NCBI GenBank assembly: GCA_010092695.1
Contig: JAADJJ010000001.1
Location: forward strand, 3,968,001 to 4,032,000
From: Enterobacteriaceae bacterium 4M9
GTDB lineage: Bacteria; Pseudomonadota; Gammaproteobacteria; Enterobacterales; Enterobacteriaceae
DNA length: 64,000 nucleotides
Direction: 5' to 3'
A program made the translations under genes and the position numbers. Below are positions 27,981 through 36,992 of this stretch, piece after piece; the stretch's first letter is position 1; each line of letters opens with the position of its first letter. Under the pieces are notes generated by a model. The model saw only the letters and a list, made by a program, of their open reading frames with translations. It did not search any database and had not been told where the DNA came from.

Positions 27981-29138
27981 TCAGCGCTGCTCATCAAGCT
28001 GCAGCGCGATATACAGAAGCAGCCGGTCGTCGAAATGACTCAAATTAAGCCCCGTCAGTTCCGAAATGCGGTTAAGCCGGTACTCCAGCGTATTGCGGTG
28101 AATAAACAACGCCTTTGATGTCGCAAGCGGCTGCACATTATGACGAAACCACGCGCTCAGGGTGCGCCTGAGCAGGCCGTTATTATCCATCGCTTTCAGT
28201 TTTGCCAGCGGCTGTGCCAGCTCATTGGCCTGCCAGCCACCGCGCAGGCTGTCGAGCAGCACCGGCAGCATCAAATCCTGATAATAATAACTGCGGCTTT
28301 CGGGCATGCGCTGCTTGCCGACCATCATAGTGGTTCGCGCCGTGCGCCACGACCGGGCGACACCGCCTGGGCCGGTAAAATAGTTACCCAACGCCACGCG
28401 AAAGCGCAAATGTCCGCTTTCTTTCATGCGCCCCAGTAGCTGCTCCACGCGGCGATGGTGATCGTCAGCATCCCAGCGGCCAAACTGGTTGAGCGCCGGT
28501 TTCAGCACCACCATTTCAGTGAGCGACACAATGGCAATCAGGTTATTGCGCTCCGGCGTGGTCAGCGCGGTTTGTAGCTGCTGTAACTCCTCCATCGCGC
28601 TATCAACGCCAAGCTGGCCGCTGTCGACTTCAATCACCGCCACCACACGCGGCTGATTCAAATCAATACCAAGGCGCTGTGCCCATTCGGTGAGTGCTGG
28701 GGTATGCTCCTCGGCCTGAATCAGGTTCATCACCAGTTCTTCACGTAGGCGGCTGTCCTGCGCCAGCAGATGCATCAGGCGCGACTGCTCCAGCATCATT
28801 TCGGCGGTCATACACACCAGTTCGCCGTATTTACGTAGCGACTCCGGCGAGCCTGTCAGACCAATCACACCGACGATTTCGCCTTCAAGGCGCAGCGGTA
28901 AATTAATCCCCTGGCGCACGCCGTGCAGATGGCGCGCCACAGCGTCGTCAATGTCCACCACCCGGCCCTGCGCCAGCACCAGCAGCGCCCCTTCGTGCAA
29001 CTCCCCAATGCGTTCTTTGTCACCGCTGCCAATAATACGCCCGCGGGCGTCCATCACGTTGATATTGGTATCGATAATACGCATGGTACGCGCCACAATG
29101 TCCTGTGCCATCCGCGTATCCAGATGCCAGCCCGCCAT
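27981..29138 (-). CDS. cdaR: Sugar diacid utilization regulator CdaR
   Basis: CdaR (SdaR) activates galactarate, glucarate and glycerate use in E. coli. The 385-residue protein begins MAGWHLDTRMAQDIV with the sugar-diacid recognition domain, and ends with a PucR-type helix-turn-helix (FIHRNTLEYRLNRISELTGL). The ATG at 29138 has AGGAG upstream; the longer frame to 29213 is not conserved. A perfect 24-bp palindrome lies 55 bases upstream and may be its own operator. Substrates tie in with the hexuronate theme of the pectin genes at the right end. Confidence 0.96.
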   Translation of the reverse strand: MAGWHLDTRMAQDIVARTMRIIDTNINVMDARGRIIGSGDKERIGELHEGALLVLAQGRVVDIDDAVARHLHGVRQGINLPLRLEGEIVGVIGLTGSPESLRKYGELVCMTAEMMLEQSRLMHLLAQDSRLREELVMNLIQAEEHTPALTEWAQRLGIDLNQPRVVAVIEVDSGQLGVDSAMEELQQLQTALTTPERNNLIAIVSLTEMVVLKPALNQFGRWDADDHHRRVEQLLGRMKESGHLRFRVALGNYFTGPGGVARSWRTARTTMMVGKQRMPESRSYYYQDLMLPVLLDSLRGGWQANELAQPLAKLKAMDNNGLLRRTLSAWFRHNVQPLATSKALFIHRNTLEYRLNRISELTGLNLSHFDDRLLLYIALQLDEQR

Positions 29139-29193
29139 AATTCGCTCCTGAGAATAACGCCGACGCACCAGCATAAGCCAGCAGGCAAACAAC

Positions 29194-29217
29194 AGCATTG
29201 TGCAACTGCACAATGCT
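29194..29217. promoter_or_regulatory. Perfect 24-bp palindrome upstream of cdaR (operator candidate)
   Basis: AGCATTGTGCA and TGCACAATGCT form a perfect inverted repeat around a two-base AC centre, 56 to 79 bases upstream of the cdaR ATG. The length and symmetry suit a dimeric regulator. Autoregulation by CdaR is an inference from position only. Confidence 0.6.
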
Positions 29218-29251
29218 GAGGCAGGAATCCGGGAGTTGTGGAAAACATCAC

Positions 29252-29279
29252 AAAAAAAGAGGGCCGCAAACGCGGCCCT
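29252..29279 (-). terminator. degP terminator
   Basis: The stem AGGGCCGC/GCGGCCCT (29260-29267 with 29272-29279) is followed on the minus strand by a T7 run (29252-29258), 25 bases past the degP stop. Confidence 0.9.
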
Positions 29280-29304
29280 GAAAAAAGCTAAGGAATATTA
29301 TTTG

Positions 29305-30732
29305 TTACTGCATCAGGAGATAAATTGAGGTATCGCCACGTTGTACGTTTAACGCCAGCACGGGCGGCTTGGCTTCGAGGATCTTACGCAGCTCGGCAAT
29401 GTTCTTAACCGGCTGCTGGTTTGCGCCGACGATGATGTCACCTTTCTTCAGGCCAATGCGCGCAGCCTGAGAGTTCGCCTTCACGCTGTTAACCACAACA
29501 CCTTTATCTTTACCCGCCTGGTTGCTTATTTCCGCGCCTTCAATACCGCTGAAGATGCTGGAAGAGTCTACCTGCGTCTGGCTGCTCTGCTGCAGCTCAA
29601 GGTCAACCGTCACTTCTTTGCCTTCACGCAGCAGGCCAAGTGCAATCTTGCTGCCAACCGGCATCGTGCCGACCTGCGCGCGCAGCGCAGCAAAGCTGCT
29701 GACAGGCTTGCCGTTCATGGAAACAATGACGTCACCGGCTTTCACACCTGCTTTCGCCGCAGATGAGTTCGGCATCACCTGGCTTACAAAGGCACCGCGC
29801 TGGGCATCAACCTTCATCGCTTTAGCGAGGTCAGAGTTCAACTCAGTCCCCATAATACCCAGCTCGCCGCGGCGCACCTGGCCAAATTGCACCATCTGGC
29901 CGGTCAGGCTTTTCACCATGTTGCTTGGGATAGCAAAGCCGATGCCGATGTTGCCGCCGTCTGGCGCAAGAATGGCGGTATTAATACCGATAAGCTCACC
30001 GTTGAGGTTAACCAGCGCACCACCGGAGTTACCGCGGTTAATCGCCGCATCGGTCTGGATAAAGTTTTCGTAGTTTTCAACGTTCAGACCGCTGCGCCCC
30101 AGTGCTGAAACAATCCCGGAGGTCACGGTTTCACCCAACCCGTATGGGTTGCCGATTGCCACAGCGTAATCACCTACGCGCAGCGTGTCGGAATCAGCAA
30201 GCTTAATCGCCGTCAGGTTTTTCGGCTCTTTCAGTTCCAGCAGCGCGATATCAGAACGCGGGTCTTTACCCACAACTTTGGCGTCAAATTTGCGCCCGTC
30301 GCTCAGTTGCACCTTGATGGTGGTGGCGTTATCCACGACGTGGTTATTGGTGACAACATAACCTTTGGCAGCATCAATAATGACGCCAGAACCCAGGGCT
30401 GCAAATTTCTGCTGCTGGTTGCCACCACCGCCCGGGCCGCCCTGGCACAGCGGTGAGCCCTGGAACGGTGAGCCGTCCTGGCAGAACGGTGAATCATCAC
30501 CAAAGAACTGCTGTAAATTACGCGGCATCCGGCCTGCATTAACCGTCGTACTCCCTTCTACGTTAATGCTCACCACTGATGGCATCACTTTTTCCAGCAT
30601 CGGCGCGAGACTTGGCATCTGCTGCGACGAGGTGATGGAAGAAGCGGTCTCAGCGGCGATAGCGGACACCGGGCCCAGCGCCAAACCCAGACTCAGAGCC
30701 AGCGCACTCATTGCTAACGTGGTTTTTTTCAT
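29305..30732 (-). CDS. degP: Periplasmic serine protease/chaperone DegP
   Basis: DegP degrades or protects misfolded envelope proteins, switching from hexamers to larger cages. The 475-residue precursor has a signal peptide ending ...VSAIAA, a long LA loop with two cysteines and glycine-rich spacing (SPFCQDG, PLCQGG), the trypsin-like triad with His in NNHVVD, Asp in DIALLE and Ser in RGNSGGALV, and two PDZ domains. A sigma-E type promoter lies about 60 bases upstream, matching its known envelope-stress control. Confidence 0.98.
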   Translation of the reverse strand: MKKTTLAMSALALSLGLALGPVSAIAAETASSITSSQQMPSLAPMLEKVMPSVVSINVEGSTTVNAGRMPRNLQQFFGDDSPFCQDGSPFQGSPLCQGGPGGGGNQQQKFAALGSGVIIDAAKGYVVTNNHVVDNATTIKVQLSDGRKFDAKVVGKDPRSDIALLELKEPKNLTAIKLADSDTLRVGDYAVAIGNPYGLGETVTSGIVSALGRSGLNVENYENFIQTDAAINRGNSGGALVNLNGELIGINTAILAPDGGNIGIGFAIPSNMVKSLTGQMVQFGQVRRGELGIMGTELNSDLAKAMKVDAQRGAFVSQVMPNSSAAKAGVKAGDVIVSMNGKPVSSFAALRAQVGTMPVGSKIALGLLREGKEVTVDLELQQSSQTQVDSSSIFSGIEGAEISNQAGKDKGVVVNSVKANSQAARIGLKKGDIIVGANQQPVKNIAELRKILEAKPPVLALNVQRGDTSIYLLMQ

Positions 30733-30783
30733 CTTTGTTTCTCAAATTACCTGTTGGGTAAAAACTGTGATACGAACGACATA

Positions 30784-30812
30784 TCAGAGTGATGTTTATA
30801 TCGCGAAGTTCC
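30784..30812 (-). promoter_or_regulatory. Sigma-E promoter of degP
   Basis: On the minus strand GGAACTT (30806-30812) is followed after 17 bases by TCTGA (30784-30788). This is the sigma-E pattern known for E. coli degP, where the same elements occur. Confidence 0.8.
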
Positions 30813-30872
30813 CTTATTCACGCTCTGGAAAAAGTAAAAATTTATTGGCGATCTTTACAAAAGTAAAAATCA

Positions 30873-32429
30873 TCACGTCACCGCCATCAGTCTGCGGTAT
30901 TCATCCCAGGCATAAAGATCGGTCATTCCGCTGATATAATCCTGAATAAGGCGACAACGGTAATAAAACTCCAACACTTCATATTGTGGATTGTGTGGTG
31001 AAAGTTTCTCCATCACATCGATATACGCCTGGCAGTGGCTGGACGATAATTTATGGTACAACCGAGTCTCAATGGGCTTGCCACTCACGCGATTATGCTC
31101 CACCAGTTGCTGGAAATCAGCGAGCGACAGCATTAGCAGCGGGCGATAAATATCAAGAAGGCCGGTGATAACCCGATAACCCTGTAATTCCAGCTGCTCC
31201 ACATCCGGGTGGCTAAATACGTGAGCCAGGGCTACCTGCTTGTAAACCTTAAGCAAACTGCTGTGTTCGCTTTTATCTTCCAGCAATGCGCCATTGAAAG
31301 AACCGGCGAAAATACTGTCGATGTTGTCAATAAAGCGTTGTGCAGCGTAAGGCACCAGTTTATTGAGAGTATTCACACGAAGATTTAAAAAAAACTGATT
31401 TTTCACATTTCGTTTCGCTTTCCCCTCAGGCAAGGCACGCGATTTTTCTGCCCCATTGCCCCCTTCAGCTTCTGATTTCCTATAGGCTTTATCTAGGGCA
31501 TCTTTCACCACCTCGGTGAAAAGTTGGCCGCCTGATGTTTCATTCCAGCTGGAGCATAAATATTCATACAGTTGATCCACGGTGAATATCTTTTTTTCCA
31601 CCGCATCTTCCAGATCGGCCACGCAATAAGAAATATCGTCAGCCGCTTCCATAATCCAGGTGAGCGGGAAGCGGCAATATTCCCCAAGATCCAGCGCTGT
31701 ACGCAGCCGGGAAATATAGCCCTCCTCGGAGAGATAAAAACCGGGTTTTTTCTTCAGGTAAGGCCAGCCTCCTGGAGGTGGCTGCGAATCCCAGGCCGGG
31801 CGGGTATATTTCATAATGCAGCCTACCTGCGCCCAGGTGAGATTAAGGCGGAGCAATGTGTGCACCAGACGTATACCCTGGGCATTGCCTTCAAAATGGC
31901 ACAGATCCTGGCGAACTTTATCACGTAGCATATTAAGGCTATCGTTGGTACTGACCTTACGCAGCGCTGGGATCTCGCAGCTGTCGTTCTCGGCTACATC
32001 TTCAGGCTTCAGCCTCTGGCGAAACCAGTCATTAATCGCCGCTTCACCAAAATGACCAAACGGCGGGTTGCCGATGTCATGCATCAGGCAGGCCATTTCA
32101 ACAATACTTTCAAATGGGCCGGAAAGCTCATCAAGCCCATATTTTGCAAGCAGCTCATGGTCTTTGAGATAGCTTAGGATCTCACGGGCAATATAGCGGC
32201 CTACCTGCTGGACTTCCATTGAGTGCGTCAGGCGTGAACGCACTGCCGCATTGCGCTCCAGTGGAAACACCTGGGTTTTCTGTTGCAGGCGACGGATAGC
32301 GGGTGAGTTGATAATACGCCCGCGGTCACTTTCGAAGACACGCAGGATCTTATGCTCACCTGCGCCGCCTTCCGAGGAAGGATAATAACGCTGCCAGTTT
32401 ATTTTCCTGCGAAAGTCGATATCACTCAT
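30873..32429 (-). CDS. dgt: dGTP triphosphohydrolase
   Basis: Dgt splits dGTP to deoxyguanosine and triphosphate. The 518-residue protein carries the HD-domain ligands His69 (LTHSMEV), His117-Asp118 (LMHDIGNPP) and the DDIS aspartate near 265, and ends with the conserved DLYAWDEYRRLMAV. It is about 13 residues longer than the E. coli enzyme because of a lysine- and glycine-rich insertion around residues 315-343. Base composition is lower in GC than its neighbours and the protein is more diverged than others in this block. It is divergent from mtn. Confidence 0.95.
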   Translation of the reverse strand: MSDIDFRRKINWQRYYPSSEGGAGEHKILRVFESDRGRIINSPAIRRLQQKTQVFPLERNAAVRSRLTHSMEVQQVGRYIAREILSYLKDHELLAKYGLDELSGPFESIVEMACLMHDIGNPPFGHFGEAAINDWFRQRLKPEDVAENDSCEIPALRKVSTNDSLNMLRDKVRQDLCHFEGNAQGIRLVHTLLRLNLTWAQVGCIMKYTRPAWDSQPPPGGWPYLKKKPGFYLSEEGYISRLRTALDLGEYCRFPLTWIMEAADDISYCVADLEDAVEKKIFTVDQLYEYLCSSWNETSGGQLFTEVVKDALDKAYRKSEAEGGNGAEKSRALPEGKAKRNVKNQFFLNLRVNTLNKLVPYAAQRFIDNIDSIFAGSFNGALLEDKSEHSSLLKVYKQVALAHVFSHPDVEQLELQGYRVITGLLDIYRPLLMLSLADFQQLVEHNRVSGKPIETRLYHKLSSSHCQAYIDVMEKLSPHNPQYEVLEFYYRCRLIQDYISGMTDLYAWDEYRRLMAVT

Positions 32430-32507
32430 GCTCCCTCCGTTTATTTTCCTGGCTGCATGCCATGATAGACTATGCCCGCAAATCCAACTATTAGCGAGTA
32501 ACCCGAT

Positions 32508-33206
32508 ATGAAAGCAGGCATCATTGGTGCAATGGAAGAAGAAGTCACGCTGCTGCGCGATAAAATTGACAACCGTCAGACGTTAAAACTGGCGGGCTGT
32601 GAAATTTACACCGGTACGCTAAACGGCGTAGACGTTGCACTGCTGAAATCGGGCATTGGTAAAGTCTCGGCGGCAATGGGCGCCACGCTGCTGCTGGAGC
32701 ACTGCAAGCCGGACGTTATCATCAACACCGGTTCTGCGGGCGGTCTGGCCTCGTCGCTGAAAGTGGGCGATATCGTGGTCTCAAGTGAAGTGCGCTACCA
32801 CGATGCCGACGTCACCGCCTTTGGCTACGAATATGGCCAGATGGCAGGCTGCCCGGCCGCATTTGTGGCCGACGACAAACTGATTGGCGCCGCAGAACAG
32901 TGCATCGAACAGCTGAACCTGCATGCAGTGCGTGGCCTGGTGGTGAGCGGTGATGCCTTTATTAATGGCGCTGAAAACCTAGCGAAAATCCGCACCCGCT
33001 TCCCGCAGGCTATCGCCGTAGAAATGGAAGCCACCGCTATCGGCCATGTCTGCCACAATTTCGGCACGCCGTTTGTGGTGGTGCGCGCTATTTCCGACGT
33101 GGCGGACCAGGAATCCCACCTGAGCTTTGACGAGTTCCTGGCAACGGCTGCCAGACAGTCAAGCCTGATGGTCGAAACCCTGCTACAGAAACTGGCACAT
33201 GGCTAA
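32508..33206 (+). CDS. mtn: 5'-methylthioadenosine/S-adenosylhomocysteine nucleosidase
   Basis: Mtn (Pfs) cleaves adenine from methylthioadenosine, S-adenosylhomocysteine and 5'-deoxyadenosine, feeding methionine salvage and AI-2 synthesis. The 232-residue protein has the phosphorylase-fold segments GIIGAMEEE, INTGSAGGL, VEMEATAIGHVC and RAISDVAD, which hold the catalytic glutamate and aspartate. Its last eight bases overlap btuF, so the two are translated together. Confidence 0.98.
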   Translation: MKAGIIGAMEEEVTLLRDKIDNRQTLKLAGCEIYTGTLNGVDVALLKSGIGKVSAAMGATLLLEHCKPDVIINTGSAGGLASSLKVGDIVVSSEVRYHDADVTAFGYEYGQMAGCPAAFVADDKLIGAAEQCIEQLNLHAVRGLVVSGDAFINGAENLAKIRTRFPQAIAVEMEATAIGHVCHNFGTPFVVVRAISDVADQESHLSFDEFLATAARQSSLMVETLLQKLAHG

Positions 33207-34002
33207 CGTGCGCGTTACGCGCACCTTGTGCGCGCTCACACTGCTGCTCCCGGCGTGGCTCAGTGCCGCGCCGCGTGTCGTGACGCTTTCCCCGGCCAAT
33301 ACCGAACTTGCTTTTGCCGCAGGCATCACGCCTGTGGCAGTCAGCGCCTGGTCGGATTATCCCGACGCGGCAAAGCCGCTTGAGCAGGTCGCAAGCTGGC
33401 AGGGCATCAACGCGGAGCGCATTATTGCGCTCAAACCTGACCTGGTGCTGGCCTGGCGCAGCGGCAACGCCGAACGCCCGGTCAATCAGCTTGAAAAGCT
33501 GGGGATTAAGGTCATCTGGATAGATCCGCAGAGCGTAGAGGATATCGCCCGCGCGCTGGATACGCTTGCCAACTGGAGTCCGGAGCCTGACAAGGCGCAT
33601 CAAGCGGCATCCGCCCTGCGGTCCGGATGGCAGGCGTTGCAAAGCGAGTACGCCGACCGACCGCGTAAAAAGGTGTTTCTGCAATTTGGCACCAGGCCAC
33701 TCTTTACCAGCGGCAAACACTCTATTCAGAACGATGTCCTGAGCGTGTGCGGCGGTGAAAATATCTTTGCCGACAGCACTGTCACCTGGCCGCAGGTGAG
33801 TCGTGAACAGGTGCTGACCCGACGACCGCAGGCTATCGTTATCGCCGGTGATGCCCGCAAAGCCGAGGCTGTGAAGCAGTTCTGGGGCAGCGCGTTATCC
33901 GTTAATGTGATTACGCTCAACGGGGACTGGTTCGAGCGCGCCGGACCGCGTATTATCCTCGCCGCCCGGCAGCTATGCGACGCGCTGGCGCAGGTTAATT
34001 AA
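33199..34002 (+). CDS. btuF: Vitamin B12 periplasmic binding protein BtuF
   Basis: BtuF captures cobalamin in the periplasm for the BtuCD ABC transporter. The 267-residue precursor has a signal peptide (LCALTLLLPAWLSA), the start of the mature chain APRVVTLSPANTELAFA, and two lobes linked by a helix, as in class III binding proteins. It overlaps mtn and precedes yadS by 17 bases, the E. coli arrangement. Confidence 0.95.
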   Translation: MANVRVTRTLCALTLLLPAWLSAAPRVVTLSPANTELAFAAGITPVAVSAWSDYPDAAKPLEQVASWQGINAERIIALKPDLVLAWRSGNAERPVNQLEKLGIKVIWIDPQSVEDIARALDTLANWSPEPDKAHQAASALRSGWQALQSEYADRPRKKVFLQFGTRPLFTSGKHSIQNDVLSVCGGENIFADSTVTWPQVSREQVLTRRPQAIVIAGDARKAEAVKQFWGSALSVNVITLNGDWFERAGPRIILAARQLCDALAQVN

Positions 34003-34019
34003 CGAGTTGAGGCAACGCG

Positions 34020-34640
34020 ATGCTGGTTTACTGGCTGGATATCTTAGGGACTGCGGTATTTGCTATTTCCGGCGTCTTGCTGGCGGGTAAGCTGCGCATG
34101 GACCCGTTCGGCGTGCTGGTACTTGGTGTTGTTACCGCCGTCGGTGGCGGGACTATTCGCGATATGGCGCTCGCCAACGGCCCGGTCTTCTGGGTCAAAG
34201 ACCCGACCGATCTTATCGTTGCCATGGTGACCTGCGTGCTCACGCTGGTGCTGGTGCGCCAGCCTCGTCGCCTGCCCAAATGGATACTGCCCGTACTGGA
34301 TGCCGTAGGCCTTGCGGTATTTGTTGGTATTGGCGTTAATAAGGCCATCCTTGCCGATACCGGGCCGATGATTGCCGTATGCATGGGCGTGCTGACCGGC
34401 GTCGGCGGCGGTATTATTCGCGACGTGCTGGCTCGCGAAATCCCAATGATTCTGCGCACCGAAATCTACGCCACCGCGTGCATTATTGGCGGGCTGGTAC
34501 ACGTGATTGCTTTCCAGTTGTTCCACCAGCCGCTGGAAAAAGCGAGCATGATTGGCATGGCGGTAACGCTGCTGATTCGCCTTGCGGCTATCCGCTGGAA
34601 CCTCAAGCTGCCTGCCTTTGCGCTGGACGAGCGCCACTGA
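34020..34640 (+). CDS. yadS: TRIC/UPF0126 family inner membrane protein YadS
   Basis: The 206-residue protein matches E. coli YadS. It has seven predicted membrane segments arranged as two related halves, each with a glycine-rich GGGTIRD or GGGIIRD motif (around residues 43 and 123). Members of this family resemble TRIC cation channels; a role in glycine uptake has been suggested for relatives, but the substrate here is open. It is the last gene of the mtn-btuF-yadS unit. Confidence 0.9.
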   Translation: MLVYWLDILGTAVFAISGVLLAGKLRMDPFGVLVLGVVTAVGGGTIRDMALANGPVFWVKDPTDLIVAMVTCVLTLVLVRQPRRLPKWILPVLDAVGLAVFVGIGVNKAILADTGPMIAVCMGVLTGVGGGIIRDVLAREIPMILRTEIYATACIIGGLVHVIAFQLFHQPLEKASMIGMAVTLLIRLAAIRWNLKLPAFALDERH

Positions 34641-34699
34641 GATTGACCACAGCCATAAAAATGCGCCTTAAGGCGTAATGCTGGTCATTTAAGGTTTAG

Positions 34700-34995
34700 T
34701 GAGTATTCCGCTCACTTGAAGCCCGATAACAAATGGAACTTCATCTGCGGTGAACGGGCAAAGAGGGCCACCGCGGCCCTATGCAATCTCCGGCGGCCCC
34801 GCAACGAAATCGCCGCTTCGCGGTACGCTCACCTCCCGGCGCTGCGCCTGCGGTCGGCTCCACGCAGCATCCATGCTGCGCATCGCCTCAGCCCGCCATC
34901 CCTGCCGGGCTGACCTTGTCTTCACGCCTCCGGTTCGCCGATTTCAGCGGGGGTCAGCAACCCCCACACTGTATGCCCTGTGTGCGTTAAAAACG
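34700..34995. other. Structured GC-rich noncoding block between yadS and erpA
   Basis: No convincing gene fills the 516 bases from yadS to erpA. This part has a chain of short hairpins: AGGGCC/GGCCCT (about 34765-34781), CCGC/GCGG (34812-34822), GCAGCAT/ATGCTGC (34864-34879), AGCCC/GGGCT (34890-34911), GGGGG/CCCCC (34952-34968) and CACAC/GTGTG (34969-34988). The flanks are AT-rich. Short frames exist in several readings but none shows codon bias. It could be a repeat element, a phage-derived remnant or a noncoding RNA gene. Confidence 0.5.
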
Positions 34996-35021
34996 CATAC
35001 GTGCGCTGTTCATCTGCAAAA

Positions 35022-35051
35022 GGAAAGAAAAAGGCCCGATGATTCGGGCCT
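35022..35051 (-). terminator. erpA terminator
   Basis: The stem AGGCCCGA/TCGGGCCT (35032-35039 with 35044-35051) is followed on the minus strand by a T-rich run. It lies about 105 bases after the erpA stop; a smaller hairpin (GTGCGA/CGCAC, near 35134-35150) lies between. Confidence 0.8.
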
Positions 35052-35156
35052 CAGAAGAAGGCAATTTTTAAGCATTAGCATGAATGCCTATTAATAAAAA
35101 TGCTTTAAGTGAGCAGACCTATGCCTTAAGGTGCGACTTTTCGCACTGCACATCTA

Positions 35157-35504
35157 TCAGATGCTGAATGACGAGCCACAGCCGCAGGTGCTTTTCGCAT
35201 TCGGGTTGGTCACCACAAAGCGCGAGCCTTCCAGACCTTCGGTGTAATCCACCGCGCCACCCACCAGATATTGCAGGCTCATTGGGTCAACGACCAGCGC
35301 AACGCCCTGCTTCTCAATGGTCATGTCGCCGTCGTTAATCTGGTCATCAAAGGTGAAACCATACTGGAAGCCGCTGCAACCACCACCGGTAATATAGACA
35401 CGCAGTTTAAGCTGCGGATTCTCTTCATCTGCAATCAGATTTTTAACTTTACTGGCGGCCGCATCGGTAAACTCCAGCGGCAGTGCTGCTACGTCATCGC
35501 TCAT
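35157..35504 (-). CDS. erpA: Iron-sulfur cluster insertion protein ErpA
   Basis: ErpA is an A-type carrier that delivers 4Fe-4S clusters, for example to the isoprenoid enzymes IspG and IspH. The 115-residue protein has the three conserved cysteines in GGGCSGF and near the end (STCGCGSSFSI). It starts MSDDVAALPLEF at 35504, one residue longer than the E. coli protein. The spacer to clcA carries a GC-rich hairpin. Confidence 0.97.
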   Translation of the reverse strand: MSDDVAALPLEFTDAAASKVKNLIADEENPQLKLRVYITGGGCSGFQYGFTFDDQINDGDMTIEKQGVALVVDPMSLQYLVGGAVDYTEGLEGSRFVVTNPNAKSTCGCGSSFSI

Positions 35505-35528
35505 TTTTTGCTCCAAACCAGAATCTCA

Positions 35529-35550
35529 ATCGGGCGAAAAGACGCCCGAT
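35529..35550 (-). other. Hairpin between clcA and erpA
   Basis: ATCGGGCG and CGCCCGAT pair around AAAAGA, 36 bases after the clcA stop. On the minus strand only a short T-containing stretch follows, so it could be a weak clcA terminator or an erpA leader hairpin. Confidence 0.5.
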
Positions 35551-35585
35551 GGTTAGCGTTATTATCCAATACCCTGGTGAATCGT

Positions 35586-36992
35586 TCAAGTATTCTGCGA
35601 TCCAGTCTGGCTTTGCAATGCCTGCTGACTCGCCAGCGTGCGGGCAAGAATGCTGGAATACAGCGGCTTACCACCCAAAAACTGTGCCAGTAGCGTAGCG
35701 CCGAGGCAGGTAATAATCATTGGCAAAATAAGCTGATAATTGTCGGTCATCTCCAGCACCAGCACAATACCGGTGAGCGGCGCGCGCACCGAGGCGGCAA
35801 ACAGCGCGCCCATACCTGCAATAGCAAACGTCCCGGCATCCAGCTGATAAGCCGGGAACCAGGCCGCGCAGGCCATGCCAAAAGCAGTGCCGAGCAGCGT
35901 GCCCAGCGCGAGCATCGGTGCGAAAATGCCGCCCGGCGCGCCAGAGGCAAAGCACAACACGGTGGTCACCACGCGGGCAATAAAGATAAACACCAGCATA
36001 CCGAGCGCATAATTCCCGGCCGCAGCTACAGGAATCAGGTTAAATCCCCCGCCCGCAGCCGACGGCTCTATCAGCCCCAGTACGCCACACAGTCCCCCCA
36101 GCAACGCGCCTGTAAGCACCCATTTGTTAATTTTGCCGCCGTGCAGGCGATGGAACATGTCCTGGGTTTTAAAAATAAGGTGGTTAAACAGCGGCCCCAG
36201 CACACCAAAAATCATACCCAGCACCAGATACAGCCACAGCGTTTGCAACGGCGCGTTGCTGAGTTTACCGACATCAATCACGGCACCTTCGCCGTTGAAG
36301 ACTCTGAACACCACGCTCGACATAATCACGCCGGTAAACACAGCCTTAATCGAAATCAGGTTGTAACGAAACTGCGGGCGCATCTCTTCGATAATAAACA
36401 GAATACCCGCCAGCGGCGCGTTAAACGCCGCTGACATCCCGGCGGCGGCACCGGTCGCCAGTAGCGTGTGTCGCGCTTCAGCGCTGCGTAAGCGCAGCAC
36501 ATCAAGCACCATGCGCCCGATATTGCCGCCAATTTGCACCGTTGGCCCTTCGCGCCCGAGCACCATCCCGCCACCGAGTGTGCCAAGACCGCCAATAAAC
36601 TTAACCGGCAGCACCCGCCACCAGCGCACCGGGCGCAGTTCTTCAAGCGCCCCCTCTATTTCCGGGATGCCGGAACCGCCCGCCTCTGGCGCAAAGCGAC
36701 GTACCAGCCAGTAGCCCAGCGCCGCCAGCAGTGCAGAGGCGATAAACGCCAGCGGCCAGGCAAGCCAGGCGTGGTCAGCCACGCCCGCAATGGCGCCGAG
36801 GCGCTGGTACTGAACCCAGTTCACGGCTTTTTCAAACGCCACGCCCGCCAGCCCCGCCAGGGTGCCGACCAGCGCGGCCATAAGCAGTATCAGCAGTGGT
36901 GTTTTGTCACGATGCAGCAGGCGCTTGATGGCTTCTCTACGCCGCAGGCGTAAAATCTCGCGCGCACCAAAGGACGGTGTTTCAGGATTCAT
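35586..36992 (-). CDS. clcA: H+/Cl- exchange transporter ClcA
   Basis: ClcA exchanges two chloride ions for one proton and supports extreme acid resistance. The 468-residue membrane protein has the selectivity-filter segments GSGIPE (Ser107) and GREGP (gating Glu148), and GAPGGIFAPMLALG further on, the signature of CLC antiporters. It is divergent from hemL and lies upstream of erpA on the same strand. Confidence 0.96.
   Translation of the reverse strand: MNPETPSFGAREILRLRRREAIKRLLHRDKTPLLILLMAALVGTLAGLAGVAFEKAVNWVQYQRLGAIAGVADHAWLAWPLAFIASALLAALGYWLVRRFAPEAGGSGIPEIEGALEELRPVRWWRVLPVKFIGGLGTLGGGMVLGREGPTVQIGGNIGRMVLDVLRLRSAEARHTLLATGAAAGMSAAFNAPLAGILFIIEEMRPQFRYNLISIKAVFTGVIMSSVVFRVFNGEGAVIDVGKLSNAPLQTLWLYLVLGMIFGVLGPLFNHLIFKTQDMFHRLHGGKINKWVLTGALLGGLCGVLGLIEPSAAGGGFNLIPVAAAGNYALGMLVFIFIARVVTTVLCFASGAPGGIFAPMLALGTLLGTAFGMACAAWFPAYQLDAGTFAIAGMGALFAASVRAPLTGIVLVLEMTDNYQLILPMIITCLGATLLAQFLGGKPLYSSILARTLASQQALQSQTGSQNT

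Noticed and set aside
34750..35094. A 114-codon plus-strand frame in the yadS-erpA spacer
   Set aside because: It runs through several hairpins and the erpA terminator and has no codon bias; overlapping frames of similar quality exist, so I treat the block as noncoding.
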